A stretch of DNA of 62,654 bases from positions 1-62,654 of the forward strand of contig UXAT02000013.1 of assembly GCA_900609035.2 (NCBI GenBank), written 5' to 3'. Below the pieces are notes generated by a model that was not told the DNA's origin, did not search any database, and saw nothing but the letters and a program-made list of their open reading frames with translations. Positions 7,764 through 16,279 of the stretch are shown in pieces (the stretch's first letter is position 1; every line of letters starts with the position of its first letter). The stretch comes from Candidatus Defluviicoccus seviourii (GTDB lineage Bacteria; Pseudomonadota; Alphaproteobacteria; Rhodospirillales; Defluviicoccaceae). The position numbers and the translations under genes were made by a program.

Positions 7764-8558
7764 ATGGATGCTCAATTGGATCCCACGTCTTCCGGCTCAG
7801 TTCCGAACCCGTCCGAGGTCTTCGCAACCGTGCCGAACGGTTCCGCACCTTTCCGCACCATTCCGAACCATGCGGAAAACTTCGGAAGCGTGCCGAACGC
7901 TTCCGCAAGCTTCGGCAGCGTTCCGAACCGTTCGGAAACGGGCAGCGTGGCCTTTGAATCCATCGCTTCGCGCCGGCCCGACAACATCGAGGCCTACACG
8001 ATGACGGTGCGCGAAGCAGCCAGGGTGTTCGAGGACGCGGGCGTGGCGCGCACCGAGCGCAGCATCATCAACTGGTGCCAGCCAAACCGGCAGGGGATCG
8101 CCCGCCTCGATGCCTTCTTCGATGAGAATGCGCGCAAGTACTACCTCACGCCGCAGAGCGTCGAGCGCGCCGTCGAGGAGGAGTTGGCGAAAGCGCGCGC
8201 CGCCGGCACCCAGTTGCCGAACCCTTCGGAAGCGCAAGCGCCCGCGGCGGAACCCATTCCGAAGCGTGTCGAAGCGGAAGATCTGCCGGGGAAGGGAAGC
8301 GGCCGTTGGGAAGAGCTCGAACGGGAAAACCGCGACCTGCAGATCACCACCCGGGCCAAGGACTACTTCATCGAACAACTGCAAAAAGACCGCGACGCGT
8401 TCGCCCGGGAACGCAGCGCGCTCATCGACAAGCTCGTCGCCAGCTCGGAGCGGATCGGCGTACTCGAGACCAAGCTCCTCCAGCTCGAAGGCCCGCGCGA
8501 GGTTCGGAAGGTGCAGGTTGTTGCGGATGGGAGCGACAGCGGTGATCAGCTCGATTGA
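7764..8558 (+). CDS. KfrA-like DNA-binding coiled-coil protein
   Basis: A 264-residue protein in three parts. Residues about 10-60 are five decapeptide repeats of the form GSVPNxSxxF. Residues about 75-140 form a MerR-like helix-turn-helix (MTVREAARVFEDAGVARTERSIINWCQ) followed by LTPQSVERAVEEELAKA. The C-terminal 90 residues are a charged coiled coil (ELERENRDLQITTRAKDYFIEQ...). The layout recalls KfrA-type plasmid proteins that help segregation. The ATG at 7764 was chosen because coding similarity starts there; a longer upstream frame is antisense to the initiator-like gene. It is divergent from that gene, as partner genes around a plasmid control region often are. Confidence 0.7.
   Translation: MDAQLDPTSSGSVPNPSEVFATVPNGSAPFRTIPNHAENFGSVPNASASFGSVPNRSETGSVAFESIASRRPDNIEAYTMTVREAARVFEDAGVARTERSIINWCQPNRQGIARLDAFFDENARKYYLTPQSVERAVEEELAKARAAGTQLPNPSEAQAPAAEPIPKRVEAEDLPGKGSGRWEELERENRDLQITTRAKDYFIEQLQKDRDAFARERSALIDKLVASSERIGVLETKLLQLEGPREVRKVQVVADGSDSGDQLD
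7794..7943 (+). repeat. Five 30-bp tandem repeats inside a coding region
   Basis: Units begin at 7794, 7824, 7854, 7884 and 7914. Each contains a core close to YNCCGAAC, then TCCG or a related GCGGA, and the first four end in CTTC or TTTC. Unit 4 holds GTGCCGAACGCTTCCGC; unit 5 holds the dyad TTCCGAACCGTTCGGAA. The same DNA encodes the decapeptide repeats of the KfrA-like protein. It may also serve as a binding array for that protein. Confidence 0.8.
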
Positions 8559-9119
8559 TCGCTTGCTTGCGGCGCTTCGAGGATCAAGGAAGATTGGCTA
8601 CCGGGTCGGCCATTAGATCGTATCGCTGGGTGCGCCCCATTTCAGCAACGAGAGGGGCCACGATCGAGAGGGCAGCAACTGTGACCCGTACGGGGCGGAA
8701 TATAAAATCTAAGGGTGAGATACCATTTCTGCGCACCCCATGACGTCGCATCAAGATGTTACGAAGCGCGGTCGAGAGCTATCAGCACCCGCGCCCCCAA
8801 TCGCAGAACAAGATGGCTTCTTTTGGGGGATTGGCGAACCGCCGACCGCTGTGCTAGGAAACGGCGGCGGGTAGCAGAGTGCGGGGGAAGACATTGACGG
8901 TTTTGGATCCCACAGGGGTCGGCGCTCGGGTAACATAATGAGGGGGTATGCCGTGGTGAGTGACGGGGAGATCCAGCGAAGACTAATCCTCTGCGGCACA
9001 GCGGGCTTCCGCTGCCAGCCATTACAGGGCGGCACGCCATCGGCGGACTGTAGCGAGACGCTGTCATCTCGAGCCAAGTATGAGGTTCGCACAGTTAGCC
9101 TCACGGGCGCGTGCGTGCA
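8559..9119. other. Intergenic stretch with no recognised gene
   Basis: This 561-bp region separates the plasmid-like module from the polysaccharide genes. I see no convincing reading frame, RNA gene or strong terminator. Short frames on both strands lack ribosome sites and family features. It may hold the promoter for the flippase gene and one end of the plasmid-like element. Confidence 0.4.
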
Positions 9120-10616
9120 ATGACTCTGTGCACTCATCCGGCAACACTTCGATCGACGGCGGAGCTCTGGGTTCGGCGCGTGCTTCCTGAGGGATCACTG
9201 CGCGCGCGCTTTGCTCGCGGTGCCATCTGGTCGCTCGTTGGTACCGTGGGCGGGCGCCTTTTCACGCTCCTGTCCGGGATTCTGGTCGCCCGGCTGCTCG
9301 GAAAGGAGAGCTACGGCGAGCTTGCGATCATCCTCAGCACGGCCCTGATGTTCCAGACGTTCGGTGCCTTCGGGCTTGGCTTGACCGCGACCAAGCATGT
9401 CGCTGAGCTGCGCGCCACGAACCCGGAAAAAGCAAGTCGGATCATGGTCTTGTCGCAAGCTGTCGCCGTGGCGACGGGAGCTCTCTGCGCCGTGGCGATG
9501 TATCTTCTTTCTCCCTGGTTGGCGAGGGAGATCCTCGCGGCTCCCCATCTCGTTGATCTTCTGCGGATCAGCGGGGTCATCCTGTTCTTTGGTTCGCTTA
9601 GCGGAGCCCAGGGTGGCGCGCTCGCAGGCCTCGAGGCCTTCCAATCCGTCGCCGCGATCACTTTGTCGTCAGGTCTGGTTACGGTGCCACTGACTGTTGG
9701 TGCCGTGCTCTGGTTTGGGCTCGAAGGCGCAGTGTGGGCCGCCATCGCGGTTTCCGCGCTCACATGCATCCTCAATCACGTCGCGCTTCGGCGCCACGTG
9801 ATCCGTCACGGCTTGTCGATGCGAATGAGCGGTTGGTGGCGGGAGGGGCGCGTGCTGTGGCGGTTCTCCATCCCCGCTCTTCTCGCCGGCATCATGGTCG
9901 CGCCGGTGACTTGGGCGTGCGCGGCGATGCTGGTGAACGAGCCGGGGGGCTACGCCAGCATGGGCGAGTTCAACGCCGTCATGACCTTCCAGAACGCGAT
10001 CGTCTTGATATGCACCACTGTGGCGCAGCCGCTGCTGCCAATGCTGGCCTCCTACGCTGGCAAGGAAACGCCGGCTCTGGCCAAATTCAACATCCTTCTC
10101 ACCTGGCTTCTCGGCCTTGCGCCGTGCCTGGTACTCATCAGCTTTCCAGAGATCGCCGAATGGCTCTTGGGCTCTGGCTTCGCTGGCGAATCATTTCGCA
10201 CTACCTTGGTCGTCTCGATGCTGGTGACTACGGTCATCCTTTTCAAAGCGGGTTTGGCGCGCGTCCTCATGGCCCGGGGGTTAATGTGGTGGGGCTTCCT
10301 CAGCAACCTCGTCTGGGCGGCGATCCTCATCGGTTCCGCCGTGTTTTTCGTCCACTGGGGAGCGGTGGGTTTGGCCGGAGCGTACCTCTTGGCATATGCT
10401 GGGAATACGATTCTTGTTCTCCCCTTCTACATTAGCCGTCGCCTCCTTCCGCTAGCCACTGCCGTGTCTTGGAAGACTTTAGCGATCTGGGGAAGCCTGT
10501 CAGCCCTAACCGGCCTTGTCTTTTTTGGTGCAACACTCGAGTGGCGACTCTTCCTCTTTGTCGCCACTTCTAGTGTCTTCGCTGTCACTTTTCTAGCCTT
10601 CAGAATATTTCGTTGA
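9120..10616 (+). CDS. Wzx-type polysaccharide flippase
   Basis: A 498-residue multi-spanning membrane protein of the MOP/MVF superfamily. After a short basic cytoplasmic start come about twelve to fourteen hydrophobic helices. The opening GAIWSLVGTVGGRLFTLLSG and VARLLGKESYGELAI matches Wzx proteins, which flip lipid-linked repeat units across the inner membrane. The ATG at 9120 was chosen over a GTG at 9111; neither has a clear ribosome site. It heads the rightward polysaccharide cluster, and its GC content matches the core genome rather than the AT-rich genes that follow. Confidence 0.85.
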   Translation: MTLCTHPATLRSTAELWVRRVLPEGSLRARFARGAIWSLVGTVGGRLFTLLSGILVARLLGKESYGELAIILSTALMFQTFGAFGLGLTATKHVAELRATNPEKASRIMVLSQAVAVATGALCAVAMYLLSPWLAREILAAPHLVDLLRISGVILFFGSLSGAQGGALAGLEAFQSVAAITLSSGLVTVPLTVGAVLWFGLEGAVWAAIAVSALTCILNHVALRRHVIRHGLSMRMSGWWREGRVLWRFSIPALLAGIMVAPVTWACAAMLVNEPGGYASMGEFNAVMTFQNAIVLICTTVAQPLLPMLASYAGKETPALAKFNILLTWLLGLAPCLVLISFPEIAEWLLGSGFAGESFRTTLVVSMLVTTVILFKAGLARVLMARGLMWWGFLSNLVWAAILIGSAVFFVHWGAVGLAGAYLLAYAGNTILVLPFYISRRLLPLATAVSWKTLAIWGSLSALTGLVFFGATLEWRLFLFVATSSVFAVTFLAFRIFR

Positions 10617-10728
10617 CAAATATTTTGGCCGATTGGCCTATATATGCACATTTTGATTTATTACTCTACATGCATTTTCTCATTTTACAGTATTGCTCAC
10701 ACGCGGCGCCCTACAATGCGATCCACTT

Positions 10729-11556
10729 ATGTCGGAGTATATTGCAGTGACGCGGTTGTTTGATGCCACAACATTTTATCAACACTATTCGCGCACAATC
10801 TTATCTCGTCCAGGGTATCCGGCCAGGGCACAATATAAAAGTACAATCATGTGGGATATATTTGGCGCTAAACTAGTCCACGCCCTAGGTTCTATTGAGA
10901 CATACGCCGATATTGGAGGTGCCTTTGGATTTAGTGCAAATTGTTTACGCTTTCATATATCTAACGCACAAAAAGGCACAGCACCAAAAACTTTTGTATT
11001 CGAGTTAACCGATGACTATGACCTATGTTCTTTACTATTTCCAGAAATTACCTATGTAGCGCAGGATATCTCAACCTATGATGGCGTGTTTGATCTGGTG
11101 ACGTGCTTTGACGTAATTGAACACATTTCCGATCCGGCCTCTTTTCTTGAGGCGGCTGCCAGCAAGGCCCGATTTGCCCTCACAATGACACCGCTAGAAA
11201 CTACCGGAGATTGGCGTGGAGGACGGCGAGTGGGCGACGCATTTGGTGATTCGCACCCGGAGGGGCATGTAAATTTCTTCAACATTAGGTCATATCATGC
11301 ACTACTGTCTGATAGTCCGTTTCGTTTTGTTGCCGAGACGTCTTATATGATCTCTCTAAAACCTCGTTTCGCTATTGACGATCGTGGCTTTTACCCCGAA
11401 TCCAGTTGTTCTCCTTACAGCACTGACACTCTCTACGAGAAAATTAAATGTCCGGCGAAATATATTGTTCGCGAATTTTTTCCTGCGTCTCTCTACCGGA
11501 GATTATTTGGAGGCTGCTGGGCCCTTAATCTTCTTCGCTCAACCTCGGTGACGTAA
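10729..11556 (+). CDS. Class I SAM-dependent methyltransferase
   Basis: A 275-residue protein with a Rossmann-type SAM pocket: YADIGGAFGFSANCL is motif I and DLVTCFDVIEHISDPASFLEAA is the motif IV region of Methyltransf_11/23 enzymes. It likely methylates a sugar or lipid-linked intermediate. The ATG at 10729 was chosen; an upstream TTG in frame at 10693 is less likely. The gene is AT-rich compared with the flippase before it, has AT-ending codons, and marks the left edge of an imported-looking block. A TTGACA at 10613 lies upstream, but no well-spaced -10 box is clear. Confidence 0.78.
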   Translation: MSEYIAVTRLFDATTFYQHYSRTILSRPGYPARAQYKSTIMWDIFGAKLVHALGSIETYADIGGAFGFSANCLRFHISNAQKGTAPKTFVFELTDDYDLCSLLFPEITYVAQDISTYDGVFDLVTCFDVIEHISDPASFLEAAASKARFALTMTPLETTGDWRGGRRVGDAFGDSHPEGHVNFFNIRSYHALLSDSPFRFVAETSYMISLKPRFAIDDRGFYPESSCSPYSTDTLYEKIKCPAKYIVREFFPASLYRRLFGGCWALNLLRSTSVT

Positions 11557-11659
11557 CTAGGTTTCGTTAGTTGCATTACGTTTTTTCTCGATACCCATAT
11601 ACGTTACCGAACAGCTGCCTTTACTGTTTGCAGGCAGTAGATAAGGACTTACTGTATAC

Positions 11660-13066
11660 ATGCTAGAAGATACTGTGTTGCGTGGAGGATATTGCGTCGG
11701 ATGCGGGGCATGTACCGCCGTCGAGCATTCTCCCTATAAGATGGCATTTAGCCAGTATGGTATGTTCTCCGCGGAAAATGTTGCTGGTGATGGTCAAGTC
11801 AATCGGCTTGGAGCCTATCGAGTCTGTCCATTTTCAGAATCCGACAAATGTGAGAGTCGTATCGCGTCTACGCTTTATGGGTCGGCGTGTAATTATGATG
11901 AACATGTGGGTTACTACCAAAATTGTTATGCGGGCTTCGTCAACGACTTTGGCTTGCGTTCCAATAGCAGCTCTGGCGGCATGGTAACGTGGCTGTCGCA
12001 GAAATTATTGAGAGAAGGTTTTATAAGCGCCGTCATACATGTTGGAATGCGTCGTGAATCCGACAAGAATTTGTTTTCTTATTGTGTTTCTTTCGATGAA
12101 GAACAGATTTTTGCGAGGAGCAAGACGAGATACTACCCGATTGAAATGTCTGTCGTCCTTGATCACGTTCGACGCGTTCCTGGCCGCTACCTCTTTGTGG
12201 GGCTGCCATGCTTTTCAAAAGCAGTTAGGCTTTTGCAGGAGGAAGATCGCCAATATAAGGAGAGGATTCCATATGTCTTTTCTTTGTTTTGTGGACATCT
12301 GAAGAGCTCACGTTTTTCAGACAATTTTGCGTGGCAACAGGGGATTTTTCCGGGCACGCTCTCAGAAATAGATTTTCGGCATAAGCTCCCGGATCGTCTC
12401 GCTTCAGATTACGCGGTTGAGATGATTGGCGAGACGGAGGAAGGTGTCCGCCGCATTGTGTCACCGGCTCGGAAAATGTTTGGATCGAACTGGGGGCATA
12501 TGTTTTTTGCTTACAAAGCATGCGACTACTGTGATGATATTGTTGGAGAGTGTTCGGATGCAAGTTTCGGAGACGCTTGGCTTCCGCAATTTGTTAACGA
12601 TCCAAAAGGGACAAGTATCGTCATTACCAGAAACATTGAAATACAGAATCTTGTTGCAATTGGAATGAGGAAAAAGGAATTGATGCTTTACGATATTAGT
12701 AACGACGCTCTTGTGAGGTCTCAGGCTGGCAACTTTCGACATCGGAGAGATGGGCTCAGCTACCGACTTTATAAACTTGAACAGAAGGGCATATGGCATC
12801 CGCCGAAGCGTGTGCAGGCACGATATTCTCATTTAGATCAGACGAGACGGGCAATTTATGACCTTCGGCAGCGGATTAGAAGGGAGAGTCACACGCTTTT
12901 TTTGAAAGCTATTGAGAATAGGGATTATAACTATTTTGTGCGACATTTATCACCACTTACCCGTCGCCACGATCGATTAGGGCAGCCGTTGATACGCGGG
13001 GCACTAGGGCGAGCCAAGAGATTGGCTCTGGGATTGCTTCACAGACTAAAGACAGTGCCAAAGTAG
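11660..13066 (+). CDS. FrhB/FdhB-type (F420 hydrogenase beta-like) protein of polysaccharide loci
   Basis: A 468-residue protein with a ferredoxin-like cysteine cluster (CVGCGACTAVEHSP), a VCPFSESDKC segment, SSSGGMVTWLSQ, VGLPCFSKAVRLLQ, and CDYCDDIVGECSDASFGDAW near residue 290, the pattern of the coenzyme F420 hydrogenase/dehydrogenase beta family. In bacterial polysaccharide loci such proteins often stand next to pyruvyl transferases; the true substrate is unsettled. One base separates its stop from the pyruvyl transferase start, so the pair is translationally linked. The cysteines imply Fe-S clusters and perhaps a flavin, hence a redox step on a sugar or lipid intermediate. That step is inference. 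Confidence 0.85.
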   Translation: MLEDTVLRGGYCVGCGACTAVEHSPYKMAFSQYGMFSAENVAGDGQVNRLGAYRVCPFSESDKCESRIASTLYGSACNYDEHVGYYQNCYAGFVNDFGLRSNSSSGGMVTWLSQKLLREGFISAVIHVGMRRESDKNLFSYCVSFDEEQIFARSKTRYYPIEMSVVLDHVRRVPGRYLFVGLPCFSKAVRLLQEEDRQYKERIPYVFSLFCGHLKSSRFSDNFAWQQGIFPGTLSEIDFRHKLPDRLASDYAVEMIGETEEGVRRIVSPARKMFGSNWGHMFFAYKACDYCDDIVGECSDASFGDAWLPQFVNDPKGTSIVITRNIEIQNLVAIGMRKKELMLYDISNDALVRSQAGNFRHRRDGLSYRLYKLEQKGIWHPPKRVQARYSHLDQTRRAIYDLRQRIRRESHTLFLKAIENRDYNYFVRHLSPLTRRHDRLGQPLIRGALGRAKRLALGLLHRLKTVPK

Positions 13067-13067
13067 C

Positions 13068-14309
13068 ATGACGAATCGGTCAAAAACCGCCCTCTTGCAC
13101 GGAATATGGGGCACGTACAATTACGGGTGTGAGGCCATTGTACGTGGCACCGCAACGCTGCTGCGCCAAGTCGATCCTGACATCGTAGTATGGTACGCGT
13201 CGGCCCGGATCGCCGACGATCGCATCCGCCTGCGCGACTCAGGTGTTAACGTCATTCCCCGCCGGCTTTACGGTCGCTACTCGGCGCGGAACGTGGTGAG
13301 AAAGCTCCTGACCAAGACTCGCATGGACTGGGAGCCGGTCATGGAGGGGATGAAGATGACCGATGGCATGGATGCCGTCCTCAGCATCGGTGGTGACATC
13401 TACACCGCCGGGCCCGGCCAATATCCGCGCCATCCCATGCGCTTCGGTGATGCCGTTCTGGCTCGGGGAATACCGTACATCTTATTTGGCGCCTCAGTCG
13501 GGCCATTCGAAGTGACCGAGGCGGTCGAAGACCGGATCCGCCGGCATTTGCGTCGGATCAGTCTGATCACCGCGCGGGAACCCGAGACCATCAGCTACTT
13601 GGCTCGGCTGGGTGTGTCTGATAATGTGGTCGCATGTGCCGATCCTGCGTACGTTGTTGCGCCCGACGTTCACGGGGTGACGGCGCCGACGGCGAGAAAA
13701 CTCGTCATTGGCATCAACCTTAGCCCCCTCTCAGCCAGGCACGTCGGGCGAACTCTCGACACCGCCCTGACGCAACAGGCCCGCGCCATTTCGGCTTTGA
13801 TCGAGGAGCTCGATGCGGACGTGCTTTTTTTGCCGCACGTTTATGCGCCGTTTGCTTCGGACGACGATGATGTTCGGTATTTGCAGGAGTTGCGCACGCG
13901 GCTGCCCGTCTCCCTTCAGGCACGGGTGGAGCTGGTCGAGGGGGACCCGGGGTTTGTCGGCATGAAGCATCATCTAACTCGATGTCACCTCGTGATCGCC
14001 GCGCGCATGCATTGTGCGATCAACGCGGTCTCATGCCTGGTCCCAACGATCTTTGCCTCTTACTCCAGTAAGGCAGTTGGGATGTGTCGCTACGTTTACG
14101 GCAATCTCGAATGGAACGCGTCTGTCCGCGAGCTCCTGCCCGAGCGGCTCGTGCCCCTGGTCGCATCGATGCAACAAGCAGGGCCAAACGTGCGCAACTA
14201 TCTTCGCCAGCGGGTTCCCGCCATTCGTCGTGACGCTGCAGCGGTTGTGCCCAGCCTGTCTCGCTTACTTGCCAAGCCGGAGGCGAGTAAGCACCGTGTC
14301 CGAGCGTAA
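13068..14309 (+). CDS. Polysaccharide pyruvyl transferase family protein
   Basis: A 413-residue protein of the WcaK/CsaB family, which adds ketal pyruvate to cell-surface sugars. Seen are LLHGIWGTYNYGCEAIVRGT at the start, SIGGDIYTAGPGQYPRHP, LFGASVGPFE, ITAREPETISYL and, near the C-terminus, HHLTRCHLVIAARMHCAINA, the family's conserved His/Arg-bearing segment. It is GC-rich while the FrhB-type gene before it is AT-rich, so the pair was assembled from sources of different composition or has ameliorated unevenly. Anionic pyruvylation of an exported polymer is the likely output. Confidence 0.87.
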   Translation: MTNRSKTALLHGIWGTYNYGCEAIVRGTATLLRQVDPDIVVWYASARIADDRIRLRDSGVNVIPRRLYGRYSARNVVRKLLTKTRMDWEPVMEGMKMTDGMDAVLSIGGDIYTAGPGQYPRHPMRFGDAVLARGIPYILFGASVGPFEVTEAVEDRIRRHLRRISLITAREPETISYLARLGVSDNVVACADPAYVVAPDVHGVTAPTARKLVIGINLSPLSARHVGRTLDTALTQQARAISALIEELDADVLFLPHVYAPFASDDDDVRYLQELRTRLPVSLQARVELVEGDPGFVGMKHHLTRCHLVIAARMHCAINAVSCLVPTIFASYSSKAVGMCRYVYGNLEWNASVRELLPERLVPLVASMQQAGPNVRNYLRQRVPAIRRDAAAVVPSLSRLLAKPEASKHRVRA

Positions 14310-14310
14310 T

Positions 14311-14825
14311 ATGGCGCAGGAACCGATCATCTTACGGATCAGCGGTGGCTACCGCCGTTTTTCGACGCCCAGTGTTTACGCATTCGCCCCGACCGTTCCA
14401 GAAATGGAACCCATTCTCGCCGATGACGGGTTCGACAGAAATTGCTGGACCTCCGTCTTTGAACATGTGCGCGTCCCCTCGGCGGTGGTCGCGGAGGCCG
14501 TCCGTGTGCTGAAGCCTGGCGGCCTCTTCATCCTGACCATCGACTTGGACATGAGCGGCGTCTTCGCAATTGATGTCGATGGACATGCACGACTGTGCGC
14601 GGCCATTCGAGAACATTTTACCTACCTTTATCCCAAACGGACCGTTCATCCCGCGGAGACATCCTCGGGCCCTACGGGTCGATCGCCTCAAATCGCGCGC
14701 GACCAATCTGGACGTGGTGGTATCATGTTAAGCAGTTTATTCTCAAGCCGATGCTTGGCAGGAGGCCAATGCCCATGCACTATCTTGCCGTACAGGCCTT
14801 CGCACTCACGAAATTGCGGAGTTAG
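14311..14825 (+). pseudogene. Truncated and frameshifted methyltransferase
   Basis: Starting at the ATG one base after the pyruvyl transferase stop, the frame holds FEHVRVPSAVVAEAVRVLKPGGLFILTIDL, the motif IV-VI region of a class I methyltransferase, and REHFTYLYPKRTVHP. The expected continuation (RGDILGPYGSI...TWWYHVKQFILKPML) lies in another frame between about 14645 and 14800. The SAM-binding motif I is missing upstream. So the gene lost its N-terminal half and has a frameshift; it is probably dead. Confidence 0.7.
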
Positions 14826-15071
14826 CGCCGCCACCCGAATGCCACGCACACGAACGAACGCAAAGCGTACTCATGTCATTCCGGCGGAACAACTCGCTTC
14901 GACTGATAACTTTTCTTTTTTTACCTAACACTAAGGACTCCACCACCTCCTCTTTGACCAATATTAAAATACTCTTATACTCTGACCACATACCGCGTTG
15001 TACACTAATGTCAACTTTATAGAAACATTATTGCTACACGACACGCCACCCCTAGTGAGTAGTAACCTAGA

Positions 15072-16277
15072 ATGATTTTAGCTCCCGCAAAGATTCTGCC
15101 ATCCAAACGCCTTGCTCTACAGATAACTTACCTTGTAGGCTTGGCGACCCTCTCTGTTTTACTCTATATTGAACCTCATCTGCGTTTTGAAAACCCCTCT
15201 TTCACACTTTCAAATGCTCTTTTATCCGATATTTTGCGCGCGTGGCTCGCCATTTCCATTCTTTTGTACACCTACTATTACCGCTTTTTCTTATCACGCA
15301 CACCCTTTTTTTTAGCTTTAATTTGTCTTGTGGTTTTATATACGCGCGTGTTTTTCACGCCTTCACCCGTTAATGAAGTGTTAATTTTAACTCCAATCAC
15401 CATTTTTGTTATTTGCTCGGCTTTTAGCGTTCACGTTTCAATTTCTCGATCCCGCTACACTTACGCACTCGGTTCCCTACTTGTCTTGTCATGTTTGTCA
15501 TTTACTTACTCGATAATCAACGCTTCCACTTTTCATTTTGCAGCAGGTACACCCCTAGAGGCACAACGCTTTACGTTCACGTTCGAGTCTGCCGGCGCTC
15601 CAATTACGATTATCGTATCCATGTCTCTTCTGATAGCTGGAAAACGCCTGTCACTCTCATTTCTCTCACTTTTCTCTGTAGCGCTTGCTTTTATTAGACT
15701 GTTTACTGCGGCGTCGAAAGGCTCTATAGCTATCAGTCTTGTAATTGTTTTCTCGCTTCTTCTAATTAAATTATCTATGCGGAGCATATTTATACTCGTT
15801 TTGTTGTTAACTCTCGTTATGTCCACTTTTTACCTATTTAACGACACTGACTCGTTCTATCACTATCTTCAGGTAATTGAAGCTAGATCCTTATCTCATG
15901 ATACTTTCTTCGCTCGCTTTGACGAGGCTTTTAATGACTGGCATGCATTTTTGGCGCGACCTCTATTAGGATGGGGCAGATTCGTTCCCGGCGCGAACTT
16001 CTTCGGCGAGCCGTCATATGGCCATTTCGCACTTACTGGCACGATCGCACGATTTGGATTACCGTGCGGTCTTATGTTGTTATATTTTGTGGTTAGAGTG
16101 TTTATATTACAAATACGCAGATCCTTCGCATTTTGGACCTCAGACATCCGCGCGCCAATTTCAGCAGGACTATTTATATATGTAATTTATTTGTTGATTA
16201 TGGGTAATCCGCTTTTCTTATATCCTGCATTCGGCTTTCTTCCGCTCTTAGTTCCGGCGACGCTTGAGGAAGAATAA
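15072..16277 (+). CDS. Wzy/O-antigen ligase-like membrane protein
   Basis: A 401-residue protein with about ten hydrophobic helices and a large periplasmic loop. Residues about 275-335 carry the Wzy_C/WaaL pattern: RFDEAFNDWHAFLARPLLGWG, then YGHFALTGTIARFGLPCG. Such proteins polymerise repeat units or ligate chains at the periplasmic face. The gene is strongly AT-rich, unlike its GC-rich neighbours, a common trait of wzy genes and a sign of transfer. The ATG at 15072 lacks a clear ribosome site. It ends two bases before the next glycosyltransferase, so the two are likely co-translated. Polymerase versus ligase cannot be settled from sequence alone. Confidence 0.78.
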   Translation: MILAPAKILPSKRLALQITYLVGLATLSVLLYIEPHLRFENPSFTLSNALLSDILRAWLAISILLYTYYYRFFLSRTPFFLALICLVVLYTRVFFTPSPVNEVLILTPITIFVICSAFSVHVSISRSRYTYALGSLLVLSCLSFTYSIINASTFHFAAGTPLEAQRFTFTFESAGAPITIIVSMSLLIAGKRLSLSFLSLFSVALAFIRLFTAASKGSIAISLVIVFSLLLIKLSMRSIFILVLLLTLVMSTFYLFNDTDSFYHYLQVIEARSLSHDTFFARFDEAFNDWHAFLARPLLGWGRFVPGANFFGEPSYGHFALTGTIARFGLPCGLMLLYFVVRVFILQIRRSFAFWTSDIRAPISAGLFIYVIYLLIMGNPLFLYPAFGFLPLLVPATLEEE

Positions 16278-16279
16278 AG

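Noticed and set aside
7794..7943. Possible CRISPR array
   Set aside because: The 30-bp units are directly tandem with no unique spacers, lie within a coding frame, and no cas gene is near.
8750..9110. Small frames on both strands before the flippase
   Set aside because: They overlap each other, lack ribosome sites and show no recognisable domain.
10613..10644. TTGACA plus TATATA as a promoter for the methyltransferase gene
   Set aside because: The spacing is 20 bases, too long for a normal sigma-70 promoter, and AT-rich DNA gives such matches often.
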